In this document: one piece after another, positions 1 to 8,529 of the stretch
Position numbering within the stretch: the stretch's first letter is position 1
Layout of the letters: every line of letters starts with the position of its first letter
IMG/VR virus record: IMGVR_UViG_3300044639_001309
Location: 1 to 64,000 of that record
Origin: a virus
DNA: 64,000 bases
Direction: 5' to 3' (one strand)
Notes under the pieces: generated by a model
Databases searched by the model: none
What the model saw: the letters and a program-made list of their open reading frames with translations, nothing else
What the model was told of the DNA's origin: nothing
Program-made: the position numbers and the translations under genes

Positions 1-345
1 TGAATTTGTATAAAGCAATGTTCTAAATGATGCTGGATTGCCTGCTTCTAATCTAGCCCATGTGATATATGTATATCCTGTTGTTGGTAATGTAGGACCG
101 GTACCATTTACAACAACTCTACTATTACCTGTGGTACAATCAAAACACTTTACCCCGTTCAACATAGTGTATGTTGCGCCAGTCAATGTATTGGTGTATC
201 CATTTCCAGATAAATCTGTTACTGTTGTTCCACTACCGGGATAACTGCTAGCATTGTCAGCATCGATCCAGATGGCAAGATTCTGTGTGATGATACTAGC
301 ATCTACTACTCTTGTGCCGTTGAGGGTTACGCCTTGGATTATCAT
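1..345 (-). CDS. LamG-like tail/virion protein, N-terminal part (runs off the left edge)
   Basis: Reading leftward from ATG at 345, an open frame runs to the window edge without a stop. It starts MIIQGVTLNGTRVV and continues with LAIWIDADNASSYPGSG and a DLSGNGYTNTLTGA stretch, the pattern of concanavalin A-like (LamG) lectin/glucanase domains at the tips of phage tail proteins. It lies 10 bases after the LamG-like gene at 356-1096, so it is probably another component of the same surface structure. The C-terminal part is missing, so length and domain order cannot be judged. A role in adsorption to host surface glycans is inferred. Confidence 0.75.
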   Translation of the reverse strand, partial: MIIQGVTLNGTRVVDASIITQNLAIWIDADNASSYPGSGTTVTDLSGNGYTNTLTGATYTMLNGVKCFDCTTGNSRVVVNGTGPTLPTTGYTYITWARLEAGNPASFRTLLYTNS

Positions 346-355
346 TTATTATTCT

Positions 356-1096
356 TTAAAAAGGTTTCAATGCATTTTGCGTTACTGTGTTGTTGTTTGT
401 AACAGTCTGAACACTTGAAGTGTCAGTGGTCACAGCCGCACCCAACATCAAATACTGGGTATTGGCCGGACTAGTTAATGGTGCCGAAGGTGCTGTCACA
501 GTGGCACTGGTGCTGTCATAAACTGCTGTGCCCACAGTGGCTCTTAGATTGGTGATAAAGCCAGGCCAATAGCCCCCGTAGAATTTGCCTATCCAGTTAC
601 ACACGCCTGTGTAATCAAGATTATTGACCTGTGTGCCACCGCTCACACTGGTTCCGCCTGCGGCACCTGTAGCACGACTGCAGGTCACATAAGAATTGGT
701 GTTGACAAAGGTGCCCACCCACATGGTTTCTACCTGTGTGCTGGCATTGCGGTTCAATATGATGTATTGCCACTTGTTGATTTGTAGGGTGTTGCTGGGA
801 AAAGTATAAGTCCTGGCACCACCACCACCATATTTGTCCAAGGTAAATGACTGTGCATCAGTGTTGAACAAACTTAGCGCACCAGATTGATCTGTGGCAA
901 CAAACGCCCTTTGACTGGTATAGTCGGCATTGTTGTAGAACCAACCTTCTATGGTATAAGCACCGGTGCCCAGAGCAAAGCCTGGCGTCATACTGAGATA
1001 TTGACTGCTTCCGTTGAACTGCAGGCTACCGGCCAAGGCGGTATAACTCACAGCACTGGGTACATTAGCCATCATGGCCATCATTGCACCGCTCAT
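356..1096 (-). CDS. LamG/concanavalin A-like domain virion protein
   Basis: A 246-residue protein starting MSGAMMAMMANVPSAV; the ATG overlaps the stop of the upstream gene (TAATG at 1094-1098), which decides the start over an in-frame codon 30 bases upstream. Residues about 20-210 form a jelly-roll LamG pattern: SLQFNGSSQYLSM, YTIEGWFY, then a late FITNLRATVGTAVY segment, as in phage proteins with lectin-like carbohydrate-binding domains. The gene sits in a run of tail-fibre-like genes (1-4754). Likely a receptor-binding or decorative virion protein; exact position on the particle is unknown. Confidence 0.75.
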   Translation of the reverse strand: MSGAMMAMMANVPSAVSYTALAGSLQFNGSSQYLSMTPGFALGTGAYTIEGWFYNNADYTSQRAFVATDQSGALSLFNTDAQSFTLDKYGGGGARTYTFPSNTLQINKWQYIILNRNASTQVETMWVGTFVNTNSYVTCSRATGAAGGTSVSGGTQVNNLDYTGVCNWIGKFYGGYWPGFITNLRATVGTAVYDSTSATVTAPSAPLTSPANTQYLMLGAAVTTDTSSVQTVTNNNTVTQNALKPF

Positions 1097-1605
1097 TATG
1101 CCACCCCCGTACCGTTGATAAACCAAGTGTCAGTATCAACTTTTATCAGAGTGGCCATACCAAATGTGGATACGGTTCTATTGCTAGAGGTGGCATTGCC
1201 AGCTAGATATAGTGTAACGCCAGGCCCTTGTGACACGGTGATGTTGCCTGTGCCTTGATTGACCACAGTGATGGCGGCACCAATCTGTTGTATTTGGCCA
1301 GAATTGGGAGGTATAACCAGGCTGTAGTTTGTGCTTTGTGTTGAGTAATAATGTTTGCCAGCATCGGTTGTGGTAATGGTTGTGTTGCCTGTAAATGCCA
1401 CCTGCGGTATGTCTCGGTAACCCAACGCAAAACCGTTGACATTGCCAGTCACGTTGCCACTGGTAACCAAGTTGCCACCTGTGACGTTGCCTGTGGCTGT
1501 CAGCGTGTTTGTTTTGATATCGTCCAGTGCTACATCACCAATGGAGCCTTCCAAAGGATTGCGTATTGTTCTTGCTATACCATCTGTGCCTTTTAAAAAT
1601 CCCAT
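1096..1605 (-). CDS. Phage tail fibre-like structural protein
   Basis: 169 residues starting MGFLKGTDGIARTIRNPLEG. Residues about 28-60 carry TGNVTGGN and SGNVTGN repeats like those in the large downstream fibre protein, and the C-terminal half (VVNQGTGNITVSQGPGVTLYL, then DTDTWFINGTGVA) resembles the C-terminal beta-rich segment of tail fibre and virion proteins in aquatic T4-like phages. An AAAGGAAC ribosome-binding site precedes the ATG and the stop overlaps the next start. No catalytic motif is visible; I infer a structural role. Confidence 0.6.
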   Translation of the reverse strand: MGFLKGTDGIARTIRNPLEGSIGDVALDDIKTNTLTATGNVTGGNLVTSGNVTGNVNGFALGYRDIPQVAFTGNTTITTTDAGKHYYSTQSTNYSLVIPPNSGQIQQIGAAITVVNQGTGNITVSQGPGVTLYLAGNATSSNRTVSTFGMATLIKVDTDTWFINGTGVA

Positions 1606-1655
1606 AATTGTTCCTTTGTTTTTTGTGTTAGTTTGATATGATCATGGTTGATCCA

Positions 1656-4600
1656 TTAACTGATTTGGATCCAACCGTAATTCACAGTGACATTACCGCC
1701 GCTGGTGTTGTCGATACCAAAAGAGAACACATTGGTATTGGCCACAGCAGGGGAAGCATTGCTGATAGCACCGGCTGTGCCTATGATTTGAGCAGGGATG
1801 CTAGTAAACGCCAATATGTTGCCACCGCCTGTATAGTTCCAGGCATACTGATATCCTATTGCTGGCACGTTGGTGTTGGACACACTGACCGTGGCATTGT
1901 AGACTATGATACCGTTGGGTATGTTGCAGTTGACCCATAGTTGATATGTGTTGTTGATCGGCACAGTGAAACTCTGGGTGCTGTTGCCCACAGGCACCGT
2001 CCAGGAACCCTCAACCCTTGTGACCACAGGCACCGGGGTGTTGTTGGCATAGTTCACAGCAAAAGTATTGCCAGGTAGAGTCAAGTTTCCGGTGTTGTCA
2101 AACACAGTGGAATAACTGCCGGCAACTAGGGTAACATTTGCCTGCGTACCGACCACATTGCTGGTAATTGAAATGTTACCAATCAAGTTACCGGCTGTGA
2201 TGTTTCCTGTGGTTGTGATAGTATTGCTACCATATGCAGCCAAGAATGTGGCCACATTGGCATTGCCATAACTTGAGGCTATGCCAGTTAACTGGCTACC
2301 ATTACCAATAAAAAAGTTACCAGACACGTTGCCAGTGGCACTGACAATGCCTGCAGTTAAGATGTTGCCACCTGTGATGTTGCCAGAACCTCCTACTGTA
2401 CCAGTGCCAAATGCTACATTGCCATTGAAATTTGCACCATTGATATTTCCGCCAGTTATAGTGCCTGATCCAGCTGATATGTTACCAGCAGTGACATTGC
2501 CCACAGCACTGACGTTGCCAGGAGCAGTTAAATTACCAGTGTTGCCAAAGGTCCAGGTCTTAGAATCATTTAGAGAATTTGCAACTATTTGTGCATCACC
2601 AATGCCGGCAGCAAGTTGAACATTTCCAGCCGGAGCATAAAATGCCGAAACATTGGCATCACTGCTGATAGAAAGATAATCAAAATTTATTCGACCAGCG
2701 GTTGGTAATGTTAGGGTGCCATCTGCATTCCAATACCACGATTTGGTTACTTGAGTACCACTACCATCGCGTTTGGCAATATCCAAGGTAGCATTGTTTT
2801 GTGATACATAGAAGTTTGAGTTAATGGCCATATTTGGGGCCACGATTACATTAGCGTTTTGCCACATCAACTGTGAATATTGATCACTCTGCATAGTGAT
2901 ACTTTCACTAACTGGTGCTAGTATTACGCTATTAGGGAATTGTGTAGTACCACCTGTGCCAAAGGTCCACTGTGCTGTGTTGCCTGCGTTGTCGTTGGTA
3001 TTGATAACAACATTACCTGTATTTGCTAACTTGACATAGAAGTTATCACTACCTAAGAACAACTCGGTTGTATACAAGTTTCCACTTGTCATGTGTATAT
3101 GGTCACCGTCATTCGCTGTTGGATAAATCAATAACTGTTGATTGGTAGTAGTTCCACCTGTTGGTTTTAAAGCAATGGCACTACCACTAAGTGATTGGTC
3201 CGGAATGTTGGTTTCATAAACAATACTGCCTAATGGCAAGGTCAAGTTACCAGTGGGATCAAATGTCCATTGTGCTGAGTTGCCCACATCGTCATTGCTG
3301 TTGATCACTATATTACCGGTGTTGGCCAGTTTGACGTACAGGTTATCGTCACCTAAGAACAACTCTGTGTTGTATAAGTTGCCCGTGGTCAAGTGCAAGT
3401 GATTTGCATCATTGACTGTGGGATAAATCAACAACTCTTGATCAGCATTGGTTCCACCTGTTGGTTTTAAAGCAATGGCACTACCACTAAGTCCCTGATC
3501 CGGAATGTTGGTTTCATAAACAACACTATTCAATGGCAAGGTCAAGTTGCCAGCGGTGTCAAATGTCCAGGTTTTGGTTCCAGCAACATTACCGGCCTGT
3601 ATGGCCACGTTGCCGCCCTGTAAAACAGCAACATTGGCTTCTTCATCTGTGCCCAAAATTACATTTCCACTACCACCACCGGCTGCCACATGTATATCCG
3701 CGGCCCCGGTCAAGTAAATATTTAAATATTCGCTACTGCTACCATTTGGTTGTAGATTTAAGTTACCTGTGCCAATGATGTTGACATCATCAAAGGTCAC
3801 ATTGCCTGTGTCGGCAGTTGAAATTCCAGTGAGTTGACTGCCGTTGCCTTTGACGTAAGAACCAGAAATGTTGGCGGTGGTTGTGATGTTGCCTGTTCCA
3901 CTGATGACATTGGTACCTAAATTGCTCAACAAAGTTGTGACATTACTATTGCCATATGTTGCCGGAAATCCATTTGCTAGGCTGATGTTACCTAAAATAA
4001 ATCCACCTGAAATGTTGCCAGTGCTTGTGATGTTACCTGTTCCGCTGATAGTATTACTACCTAAATTGCCCAACAATGTGGTGACATTACTATTGCCATA
4101 TGAACTTACAATGCCAGTTAGTTGTCTACCATTGCCAAGAATATTTCCACCTGAAATGTTACCAGTGCTTGTGATGTTACCTGTGCCGCTGATAGTATTA
4201 CTGCCCAAATTGCCCAGCAATGCAGTAACATTGGCATTGCCGTAGCTGGATACCAGTGGTGATCCATTGGCATAGAAATAGTCATCTGTGTAAATTGCCC
4301 CGGCTCGTAGTACATTGTCAATGGCATCAACCATTATGGTGCTGTCATCTGCAAACACACTACCTTTTAAATCCCCAACAAAAACGTTGCTGGTGTAACT
4401 GATATTTCCTGCTGACAAGTTTCCTGTAATTGTCACGTTGCCGTCAATGTTTAGGCCAGTAAAATAACCCAACCGATATCGTAGATTTGCGGTACCAATA
4501 TCATACACCTGCGATATATTTGGGCGCACATGATTTCTAGTAGAAATAACACCAGTTCCGTTGGTGGCCAGCGTTAGATTACCATTGGTATTGGTAACCT

Positions 4601-4754
4601 GTATGGTGTTGTTGAGTATGGTAATATTTGAGCCAACAGGACCGGCGGCCCAGATTTGGTCAAAATTATTGTCGGTTTTTATGAATGCTACACGTAACGG
4701 ATCACCTGTGCCGTCATTGGGTGCGGCTCCGTAATTGATAATTTCTTGGGACAT
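1656..4754 (-). CDS. Large repetitive tail fibre-like protein (1032 aa)
   Basis: Begins MSQEIINYGAAPNDGTGDPLR followed by AFIKTDNNFDQIW, an N-terminal module common in T4-like cyanophage and aquatic phage tail-fibre-like proteins. Most of the protein is repeats: three imperfect units of about 50 residues built on SYGNxNVTTLLGNLGSNTISG, GNITSTGNISGG and NGxQLTGI (residues about 165-320), then two near-identical blocks of about 110 residues with SVVYETNIPDQ-type openings and LTLPLGSIVYE (about 390-610). No enzyme motif is seen. The C-terminus (last 150 residues) is non-repetitive and may be the receptor-proximal tip. Expression is probably late, from the TAAATA motif in the leader at 4780. Confidence 0.75.
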   Translation of the reverse strand: MSQEIINYGAAPNDGTGDPLRVAFIKTDNNFDQIWAAGPVGSNITILNNTIQVTNTNGNLTLATNGTGVISTRNHVRPNISQVYDIGTANLRYRLGYFTGLNIDGNVTITGNLSAGNISYTSNVFVGDLKGSVFADDSTIMVDAIDNVLRAGAIYTDDYFYANGSPLVSSYGNANVTALLGNLGSNTISGTGNITSTGNISGGNILGNGRQLTGIVSSYGNSNVTTLLGNLGSNTISGTGNITSTGNISGGFILGNISLANGFPATYGNSNVTTLLSNLGTNVISGTGNITTTANISGSYVKGNGSQLTGISTADTGNVTFDDVNIIGTGNLNLQPNGSSSEYLNIYLTGAADIHVAAGGGSGNVILGTDEEANVAVLQGGNVAIQAGNVAGTKTWTFDTAGNLTLPLNSVVYETNIPDQGLSGSAIALKPTGGTNADQELLIYPTVNDANHLHLTTGNLYNTELFLGDDNLYVKLANTGNIVINSNDDVGNSAQWTFDPTGNLTLPLGSIVYETNIPDQSLSGSAIALKPTGGTTTNQQLLIYPTANDGDHIHMTSGNLYTTELFLGSDNFYVKLANTGNVVINTNDNAGNTAQWTFGTGGTTQFPNSVILAPVSESITMQSDQYSQLMWQNANVIVAPNMAINSNFYVSQNNATLDIAKRDGSGTQVTKSWYWNADGTLTLPTAGRINFDYLSISSDANVSAFYAPAGNVQLAAGIGDAQIVANSLNDSKTWTFGNTGNLTAPGNVSAVGNVTAGNISAGSGTITGGNINGANFNGNVAFGTGTVGGSGNITGGNILTAGIVSATGNVSGNFFIGNGSQLTGIASSYGNANVATFLAAYGSNTITTTGNITAGNLIGNISITSNVVGTQANVTLVAGSYSTVFDNTGNLTLPGNTFAVNYANNTPVPVVTRVEGSWTVPVGNSTQSFTVPINNTYQLWVNCNIPNGIIVYNATVSVSNTNVPAIGYQYAWNYTGGGNILAFTSIPAQIIGTAGAISNASPAVANTNVFSFGIDNTSGGNVTVNYGWIQIS

Positions 4755-4770
4755 GCGCCTAGATCCTTTT

Positions 4771-4794
4771 GGTTTGCAGTATTTACCGCAAACC
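4771..4794 (-). promoter_or_regulatory. Leader hairpin enclosing a TAAATA late-promoter-like motif
   Basis: Perfect 7-bp arms GGTTTGC (4771-4777) and GCAAACC (4788-4794) enclose a loop holding GGTAAATACT, whose TAAATA (4780-4785, complement strand) matches the core of T4-type late promoters. It sits between the ErpA-like gene and the tail gene, followed by the AAAAGGATCT ribosome-binding site. Late-promoter function is inferred from position and motif. Confidence 0.5.
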
Positions 4795-4814
4795 TGCGCA
4801 TGTTAGATTTGCAG

Positions 4815-5135
4815 TTAAACGCTAAAGCTTGATCCGCATCCGCAGGTGGTGGCAGCCTGCGGGTTGTTGATTACAAAACTACTGCCCCATTCGTTTTCAT
4901 CAAAGCGAATTTCACATTCTTGCATGTAGGTCATTGACATAGAATCAACCACAATAGTTAAATCGTCAAACTTAAAATCAAAATCGTCTTCATTTTGTTC
5001 TTCATCAAAGGTAAATCCGTATTGGAAACCCGAACATCCGCCACCTTGCACAAACACACGGAATTTGAGATTGGGGTTGTTTTCTTCAAGTTTTAACTCT
5101 CTAAGCCGAGTAACTGCTGATTCTGATATGTTCAT
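4815..5135 (-). CDS. erpA: A-type iron-sulfur carrier protein (HesB/IscA/ErpA family)
   Basis: 106 residues with the three cysteines of the family: Cys34 in GGGCSGF and Cys98/Cys100 in the C-terminal TTCGCGSSF. Length and the YGFTFD and VVDSMSMTYM segments match ErpA/IscA proteins, which bind a [2Fe-2S] or [4Fe-4S] cluster and pass it to client enzymes. In a phage it could mature Fe-S proteins during infection; the radical SAM protein at 32138-33445 is a possible client (inference). Only about five bases would separate the predicted transcription start from the ATG, so translation may start with almost no leader. IscA and SufA cannot be excluded by reading alone. Confidence 0.88.
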   Translation of the reverse strand: MNISESAVTRLRELKLEENNPNLKFRVFVQGGGCSGFQYGFTFDEEQNEDDFDFKFDDLTIVVDSMSMTYMQECEIRFDENEWGSSFVINNPQAATTCGCGSSFSV

Positions 5136-5146
5136 AATGTATGTAT

Positions 5147-5175
5147 ATTATAGTTGTACATGGTGATGTTTTTCA
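5147..5175 (-). promoter_or_regulatory. Possible sigma70-type promoter for the ErpA-like gene
   Basis: TATAAT at 5147-5152 (complement) with a weak -35 (TGAAAA, 5170-5175) at 17 bp. Predicted +1 is about 5140, giving a leader of about 5 bases before ATG at 5135. Confidence 0.45.
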
Positions 5176-5177
5176 CA

Positions 5178-6263
5178 CTATCCCCTGCCAGGAAAATAAT
5201 CCTGCATCACACCCTCACGGTGTAAATCGTTGGTAATACAATGTAATCCACCATCCCAAAAATACCTATGCCGGAAATTACATATATGAGGAGTAACCCC
5301 ATGCCTGCTAAACGCATCAAATACTGTTTTGTTGTATCCGTTTACAATGACATTTTGTTTGTCAACAACAATCATATTTACATCAAACACTGATTCTTCT
5401 ACGTATCCCACCCAATGATTCATCCAGCTTTCTACGTAATCAGTAAAATCTTGATTTAACTCTTGCCCTGGAACCCACCATTTGCCTTGATTTTTTTGTT
5501 TTAAAGTTAGAAACGGTTGCACTTTTTCCCAGGACTCGCCCGGCAAGTAAACTATTTCCCAATCAGGAAAGTTTTCTGTGTAATTATAGGGTTGCATTAT
5601 ACTTAATATCAGCCCAGGAACCACAGGACAAAAACATCCGTCTGTGTGTCCGCTGGTGTCCATCATTTTAACACGATAGTTTGGTAATTTACTCTGCAAG
5701 TTCTTTTGTAAATTACTCAGTGCATATTTGCCCGGTTCTTCTTGATACGTTCCCACAATTAAATCTTTACCAATGCGAGTGGTCATTGCGGCGTTCATTT
5801 TGACAGACATGCCCATGTACTCAAATCCGGTATCAATTGGAAATTCAATTTGATTGCCTTGTTTTTCTATCAATGACAATATTGAGGAGTTTGTTTTTTT
5901 ATTTCCTAAAAAATAAAACGTTTCTCCTAGCATTATTGAATTATCTCTAGGTTGCATTTCCCAGGGTCCTGGTACAGGCTGATTATTTTTAATACTGTAC
6001 TGGGCACGATCCACCATGGCATCAATGTCAGGTCTGACAGTTTCTACACCAAAGCTGTTTAATAACTTGATTAGATTTTGGTAATCTTGTTCTGTTTCGT
6101 TGGCAATTTGATAAAATACTTCACGAACTTTTTTGTTTGTGATATAATCGTACAGTTCAGGAGGATAGCTAATGCCCACCGACATTACCTTTAATGGATC
6201 CCAATGCTGATAAACTGAATACACTTTTATTCCATTTCTGGATATTATAGACGTTGGTTGCAA
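5178..6263 (-). CDS. Glycine amidinotransferase-like enzyme, paralogue 1
   Basis: 361 residues. The C-terminus has the family nucleophile context, DGGLHCITNDLHRE, with Cys342 preceded by His341; GHTDG and the FDVNMIVVD segment match the rest of the AGAT-type pentein fold. These enzymes move an amidino group from arginine to an amine by a Cys-amidino intermediate. The N-terminal module (VYSVYQHWDPLKVMSVG, then YPPELYDYI) is shared with paralogue 2 at 47346-48485; paralogue 3 at 51541-52458 is more divergent. The start overlaps the SOD gene end by 19 bases, so they are co-transcribed. The acceptor amine cannot be told from sequence. Confidence 0.85.
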   Translation of the reverse strand: MQPTSIISRNGIKVYSVYQHWDPLKVMSVGISYPPELYDYITNKKVREVFYQIANETEQDYQNLIKLLNSFGVETVRPDIDAMVDRAQYSIKNNQPVPGPWEMQPRDNSIMLGETFYFLGNKKTNSSILSLIEKQGNQIEFPIDTGFEYMGMSVKMNAAMTTRIGKDLIVGTYQEEPGKYALSNLQKNLQSKLPNYRVKMMDTSGHTDGCFCPVVPGLILSIMQPYNYTENFPDWEIVYLPGESWEKVQPFLTLKQKNQGKWWVPGQELNQDFTDYVESWMNHWVGYVEESVFDVNMIVVDKQNVIVNGYNKTVFDAFSRHGVTPHICNFRHRYFWDGGLHCITNDLHREGVMQDYFPGRG

Positions 6264-6793
6264 ACGTCCCAGTCAATGATCTTCCAAATATTGTCTAGAT
6301 AGCGTTCTTTGTCTGCTTGGTAATCCAGTGCCCAGGCATGTTCCCACCAATCAATAAGTACGCATATATCTGTGCGAACAGCATGGTTGGCAATGGTCTT
6401 GATGTCACCACCGGTGCTCAAGTATACCCAACCTGATCCTTGAATTTTCATTGCAGTTTCTTTGAAAGCGTCTTTGAAATCTTCGTAGGTTTTAAACTTT
6501 TCTTCTATCAGCGCAAGTACTGCACCTTTTGGTCTATTGGCGCCTTTGGGAGCCCTAAGCTGAGGGAAAAACTTGTTGTGTAAAAAACTGCCAGCACGAT
6601 TAAAATCCGCATTGCCTTCTCCTGCGTTGTACCGCTTGGCGTAGCCTCGGGCCAAGTGTTCAAAATGATAGTCTATGGTTTCTTCACTCATGACAGGTTC
6701 AAGGTCTTTCTTGCCATAAGGTAGCGGGGTGGTTTCCAGCTTGGCAGGACGGGTACTTGCTTCTACTAGATTGATGTGGTCACGTAATTCCAT
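6245..6793 (-). CDS. sodB: Iron/manganese superoxide dismutase
   Basis: 182 residues with all four expected metal ligands: His43 (IDYHFEHLARGY), His72 (SFLHNKFF), Asp148 and His152 (DWWEHAWALDYQ). The usual DVWEHAYY signature is altered to DWWEHAW, but the ligands are intact. The family converts superoxide to peroxide and oxygen. Length is slightly under the usual 190-200 residues. No Shine-Dalgarno is visible; a TAAATA motif ends 5 bases before the ATG, suggesting very short or leaderless late mRNA, or coupling to IF-1 just upstream. Fe versus Mn cannot be decided. Confidence 0.88.
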   Translation of the reverse strand: MELRDHINLVEASTRPAKLETTPLPYGKKDLEPVMSEETIDYHFEHLARGYAKRYNAGEGNADFNRAGSFLHNKFFPQLRAPKGANRPKGAVLALIEEKFKTYEDFKDAFKETAMKIQGSGWVYLSTGGDIKTIANHAVRTDICVLIDWWEHAWALDYQADKERYLDNIWKIIDWDVCNQRL

Positions 6794-6798
6794 ACATG

Positions 6799-6804
6799 TA
6801 TTTA
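6799..6804 (-). promoter_or_regulatory. TAAATA late-promoter-like motif at the SOD start
   Basis: TAAATA on the complement, 5 bases before the SOD ATG. It overlaps the IF-1 stop codon, so chance is possible, but the spacing matches that seen at 38268. Confidence 0.35.
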
Positions 6805-7020
6805 CCGGCGTCGAGTGATACGGCCACGTGTGAGATCGTATGGACTAAACTCTACTTCTACTGTGTCGCCTAGTAAAATCTTAATGTTATGTTGTCGCAT
6901 TTTTCCGGAAATTACGCCTGTTACAGGCTCTTCCATGTGTGCAAGTTTTACTCTAAACATTGCATTGGGCAACACGTCGATCACTTGCCCGTCTATTCTG
7001 AAACCTTCTTCTTTAGCCAC
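6802..7020 (-). CDS. infA: Translation initiation factor IF-1
   Basis: 72 residues, the exact bacterial IF-1 length, starting with GTG. OB-fold signature residues are all present: [44 protein letters not shown] and the basic RRR tail. IF-1 binds the 30S A-site with IF-2 and IF-3 and shapes start-site selection. A phage copy is unusual and fits with the phage bS21 at 58244-58444. A GGAA ribosome-binding site lies about 12 bases before the GTG, rather far. The family call is near certain; whether it replaces or modifies host IF-1 function is unknown. Confidence 0.95.
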   Translation of the reverse strand: MAKEEGFRIDGQVIDVLPNAMFRVKLAHMEEPVTGVISGKMRQHNIKILLGDTVEVEFSPYDLTRGRITRRR

Positions 7021-7058
7021 GTTTTAAATTATTTCCTTTTTAGTAAACAATTACTTAG

Positions 7059-7904
7059 TCAAATTTCCACCAGCTTTGGTTTCCATTGATCAGCACGTTC
7101 TTCGTAGTTGATGTATCCACGTGGGTTGCACACAATACGAGTTGATCCAATCATATAGTCAAAATCTTCATGGGTGTGCCCGTGTGTCCACAGTTTAATC
7201 TGCGGGTGATCCAGGATAAACTCATCTAGACTACTGCTATAGCCACCGTTCATCAACTGTTCATTGGCCCATCTTGGATGAGTACTCATACGACTGGGTG
7301 CCATGTGTCCCACAACCACAAACTTTCTATCATGTTGTTCTGCTACAACTGATCTAATGTAGCTCACACTCTTTTTGTGTGCCTGTGCCACATGTGCTGG
7401 ACGCAGGGTAGTAAAACCAAGATCACTGTTGCGGATGATTCGGAAGTCGTTCATCATGTCCGCAATGGCATGCAAGGTCAGTGGATCACCTCGGTTCATG
7501 TCAGTCCACAATGTGCTTCCAACAAAGGTGACATCATTGATGGTTTTAGAGTCGTTTTCCATGAAGTATACGTTGGGGAACTTGACACATTCTTCTCTTA
7601 GGTATTCGATGCCAATAGGCCACTTGCCATGATAGAATTCATGATTGCCAGCCACATAGATCACATGCGGAAATTGAAAGCTACAGCGACTCAAGAACTC
7701 ACGAAAGCGCACAGCATTTTTCTGTCGAGAGCCCAGAGTTTCCAACATTGCCCCGGTGAGTAATTGGTTGCTTTCAGGATGGTCGTGCAAGTCTTGTGCC
7801 AGCATGATGTCGCCACCAAGAATCAACACATCAGCATTGTCCTCGTTCTTGATCATGCAATCTCCAAACTCAAGATGGATATCGCTAGTTACATAAATTT
7901 TCAT
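7059..7904 (-). CDS. Calcineurin-like metallophosphoesterase 1
   Basis: 281 residues with the ordered two-metal motifs: SDIHLE (Asp8, His10), GGDIM (Asp32), GNHEFYH (Asn87, His88), GHMAPS and HGHTHEDFD near residue 235. The family hydrolyses phosphomono- or diesters, including nucleotides and nucleic acids. It overlaps the upstream small gene by ATGA (7901-7904). A second, divergent copy lies at 55874-56662. Substrate is not determinable; it could trim RNA or DNA ends or signalling nucleotides. Confidence 0.85.
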   Translation of the reverse strand: MKIYVTSDIHLEFGDCMIKNEDNADVLILGGDIMLAQDLHDHPESNQLLTGAMLETLGSRQKNAVRFREFLSRCSFQFPHVIYVAGNHEFYHGKWPIGIEYLREECVKFPNVYFMENDSKTINDVTFVGSTLWTDMNRGDPLTLHAIADMMNDFRIIRNSDLGFTTLRPAHVAQAHKKSVSYIRSVVAEQHDRKFVVVGHMAPSRMSTHPRWANEQLMNGGYSSSLDEFILDHPQIKLWTHGHTHEDFDYMIGSTRIVCNPRGYINYEERADQWKPKLVEI

Positions 7905-8140
7905 TTGAATACTTTTAAGTCAGTTGGCTTGACAATTATAACATTATGTACTGTATCTTTATACTTGATTGGTAGGTCTAAGTGTACACTAACTCTAGGA
8001 CCCTCAACCAGGTTAATCACAGTATCATTGCCAACAGTACCAACAAAGGGAATTTTATTCCATTTGCCTACAACGCGATCGCCAATAAACCAAGTTGGCT
8101 TATAAGCATTGCGTTCAAAATAGTCAGTGAGATTGCCCAT
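7901..8140 (-). CDS. Small conserved-type phage protein, unknown function
   Basis: 79 residues beginning MGNLTDYFERNAYKPTW. The body (FIGDRVVGKWNKIPFVGTVGND, VSVHLDLPIKYKD, IIVKPTDLKVFK) alternates beta-strand-like segments and looks like a small SH3-like or beta-barrel protein. It shares ATGA with the phosphoesterase downstream and overlaps the small membrane gene upstream, so it belongs to that operon. No function can be assigned. Confidence 0.7.
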   Translation of the reverse strand: MGNLTDYFERNAYKPTWFIGDRVVGKWNKIPFVGTVGNDTVINLVEGPRVSVHLDLPIKYKDTVHNVIIVKPTDLKVFK

Positions 8141-8273
8141 TGTCTCGCCATTGTTGTTTAGCTAGTTTAAATTCTTCAATTATTTTTAGAATTAATTTAT
8201 AAAGTGTTGGACCAAACAAGCCAAGAATAAACCCTGCTAAGAAAAAATTCATTGCGTCAACAAATGCTGTCAT
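8124..8273 (-). CDS. Small single-pass membrane protein (49 aa)
   Basis: ATG at 8271-8273 opens a 49-residue frame: MTAFVDAMNFFLAGFILGLF forms a hydrophobic helix (about 8-28), followed by a charged tail (IIEEFKLAKQQWRDNG). It overlaps both neighbours by about 16 bases, typical of compact phage operons. The topology suggests an inner-membrane protein with a cytoplasmic C-terminus. No homologue is recognised. Confidence 0.65.
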   Translation of the reverse strand: MTAFVDAMNFFLAGFILGLFGPTLYKLILKIIEEFKLAKQQWRDNGQSH

Positions 8274-8529
8274 AATCAAAGTCCTTGCTGTGGTGTTTTT
8301 TTAGTTCAAAATCCATGTGTAATTTGTCAATTGATTTTTCCAATGTACATTTTACAATACTCAGATCGTAGGAGGTGTATGCACAATGTGTTGGAGTTTG
8401 ATCAATCAATTCAATGCATTCTCTAACTGTGAGTTCAATTAGTTTTTCTACATCCATGATGCTCATCCAACGTCCACTGACATCTGTTCCTACTTTTTTA
8501 ATTAACTTTTCTACAATTTCTTTGTTCAT
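8257..8529 (-). CDS. Small phage protein with VREC motif
   Basis: 90 residues, charged and mostly helical. The segment VEKLIELTVRECIELIDQT matches a recurring small T4-like phage family with a (I/T)VREC motif; another member is at 61508-61723. The function of the family is unknown. It directly follows the gene at 8530-8922 with no gap. Confidence 0.65.
   Translation of the reverse strand: MNKEIVEKLIKKVGTDVSGRWMSIMDVEKLIELTVRECIELIDQTPTHCAYTSYDLSIVKCTLEKSIDKLHMDFELKKHHSKDFDYDSIC

Noticed and set aside
2281-4245. Long plus-strand reading frames opposite the large tail gene
   Set aside because: Antisense frames of a repetitive low-stop gene; hydrophobic repeated translation (LPVLVMLPVPLIVLLPKL type), no starts with ribosome-binding sites, and the minus frame is a clear tail protein.
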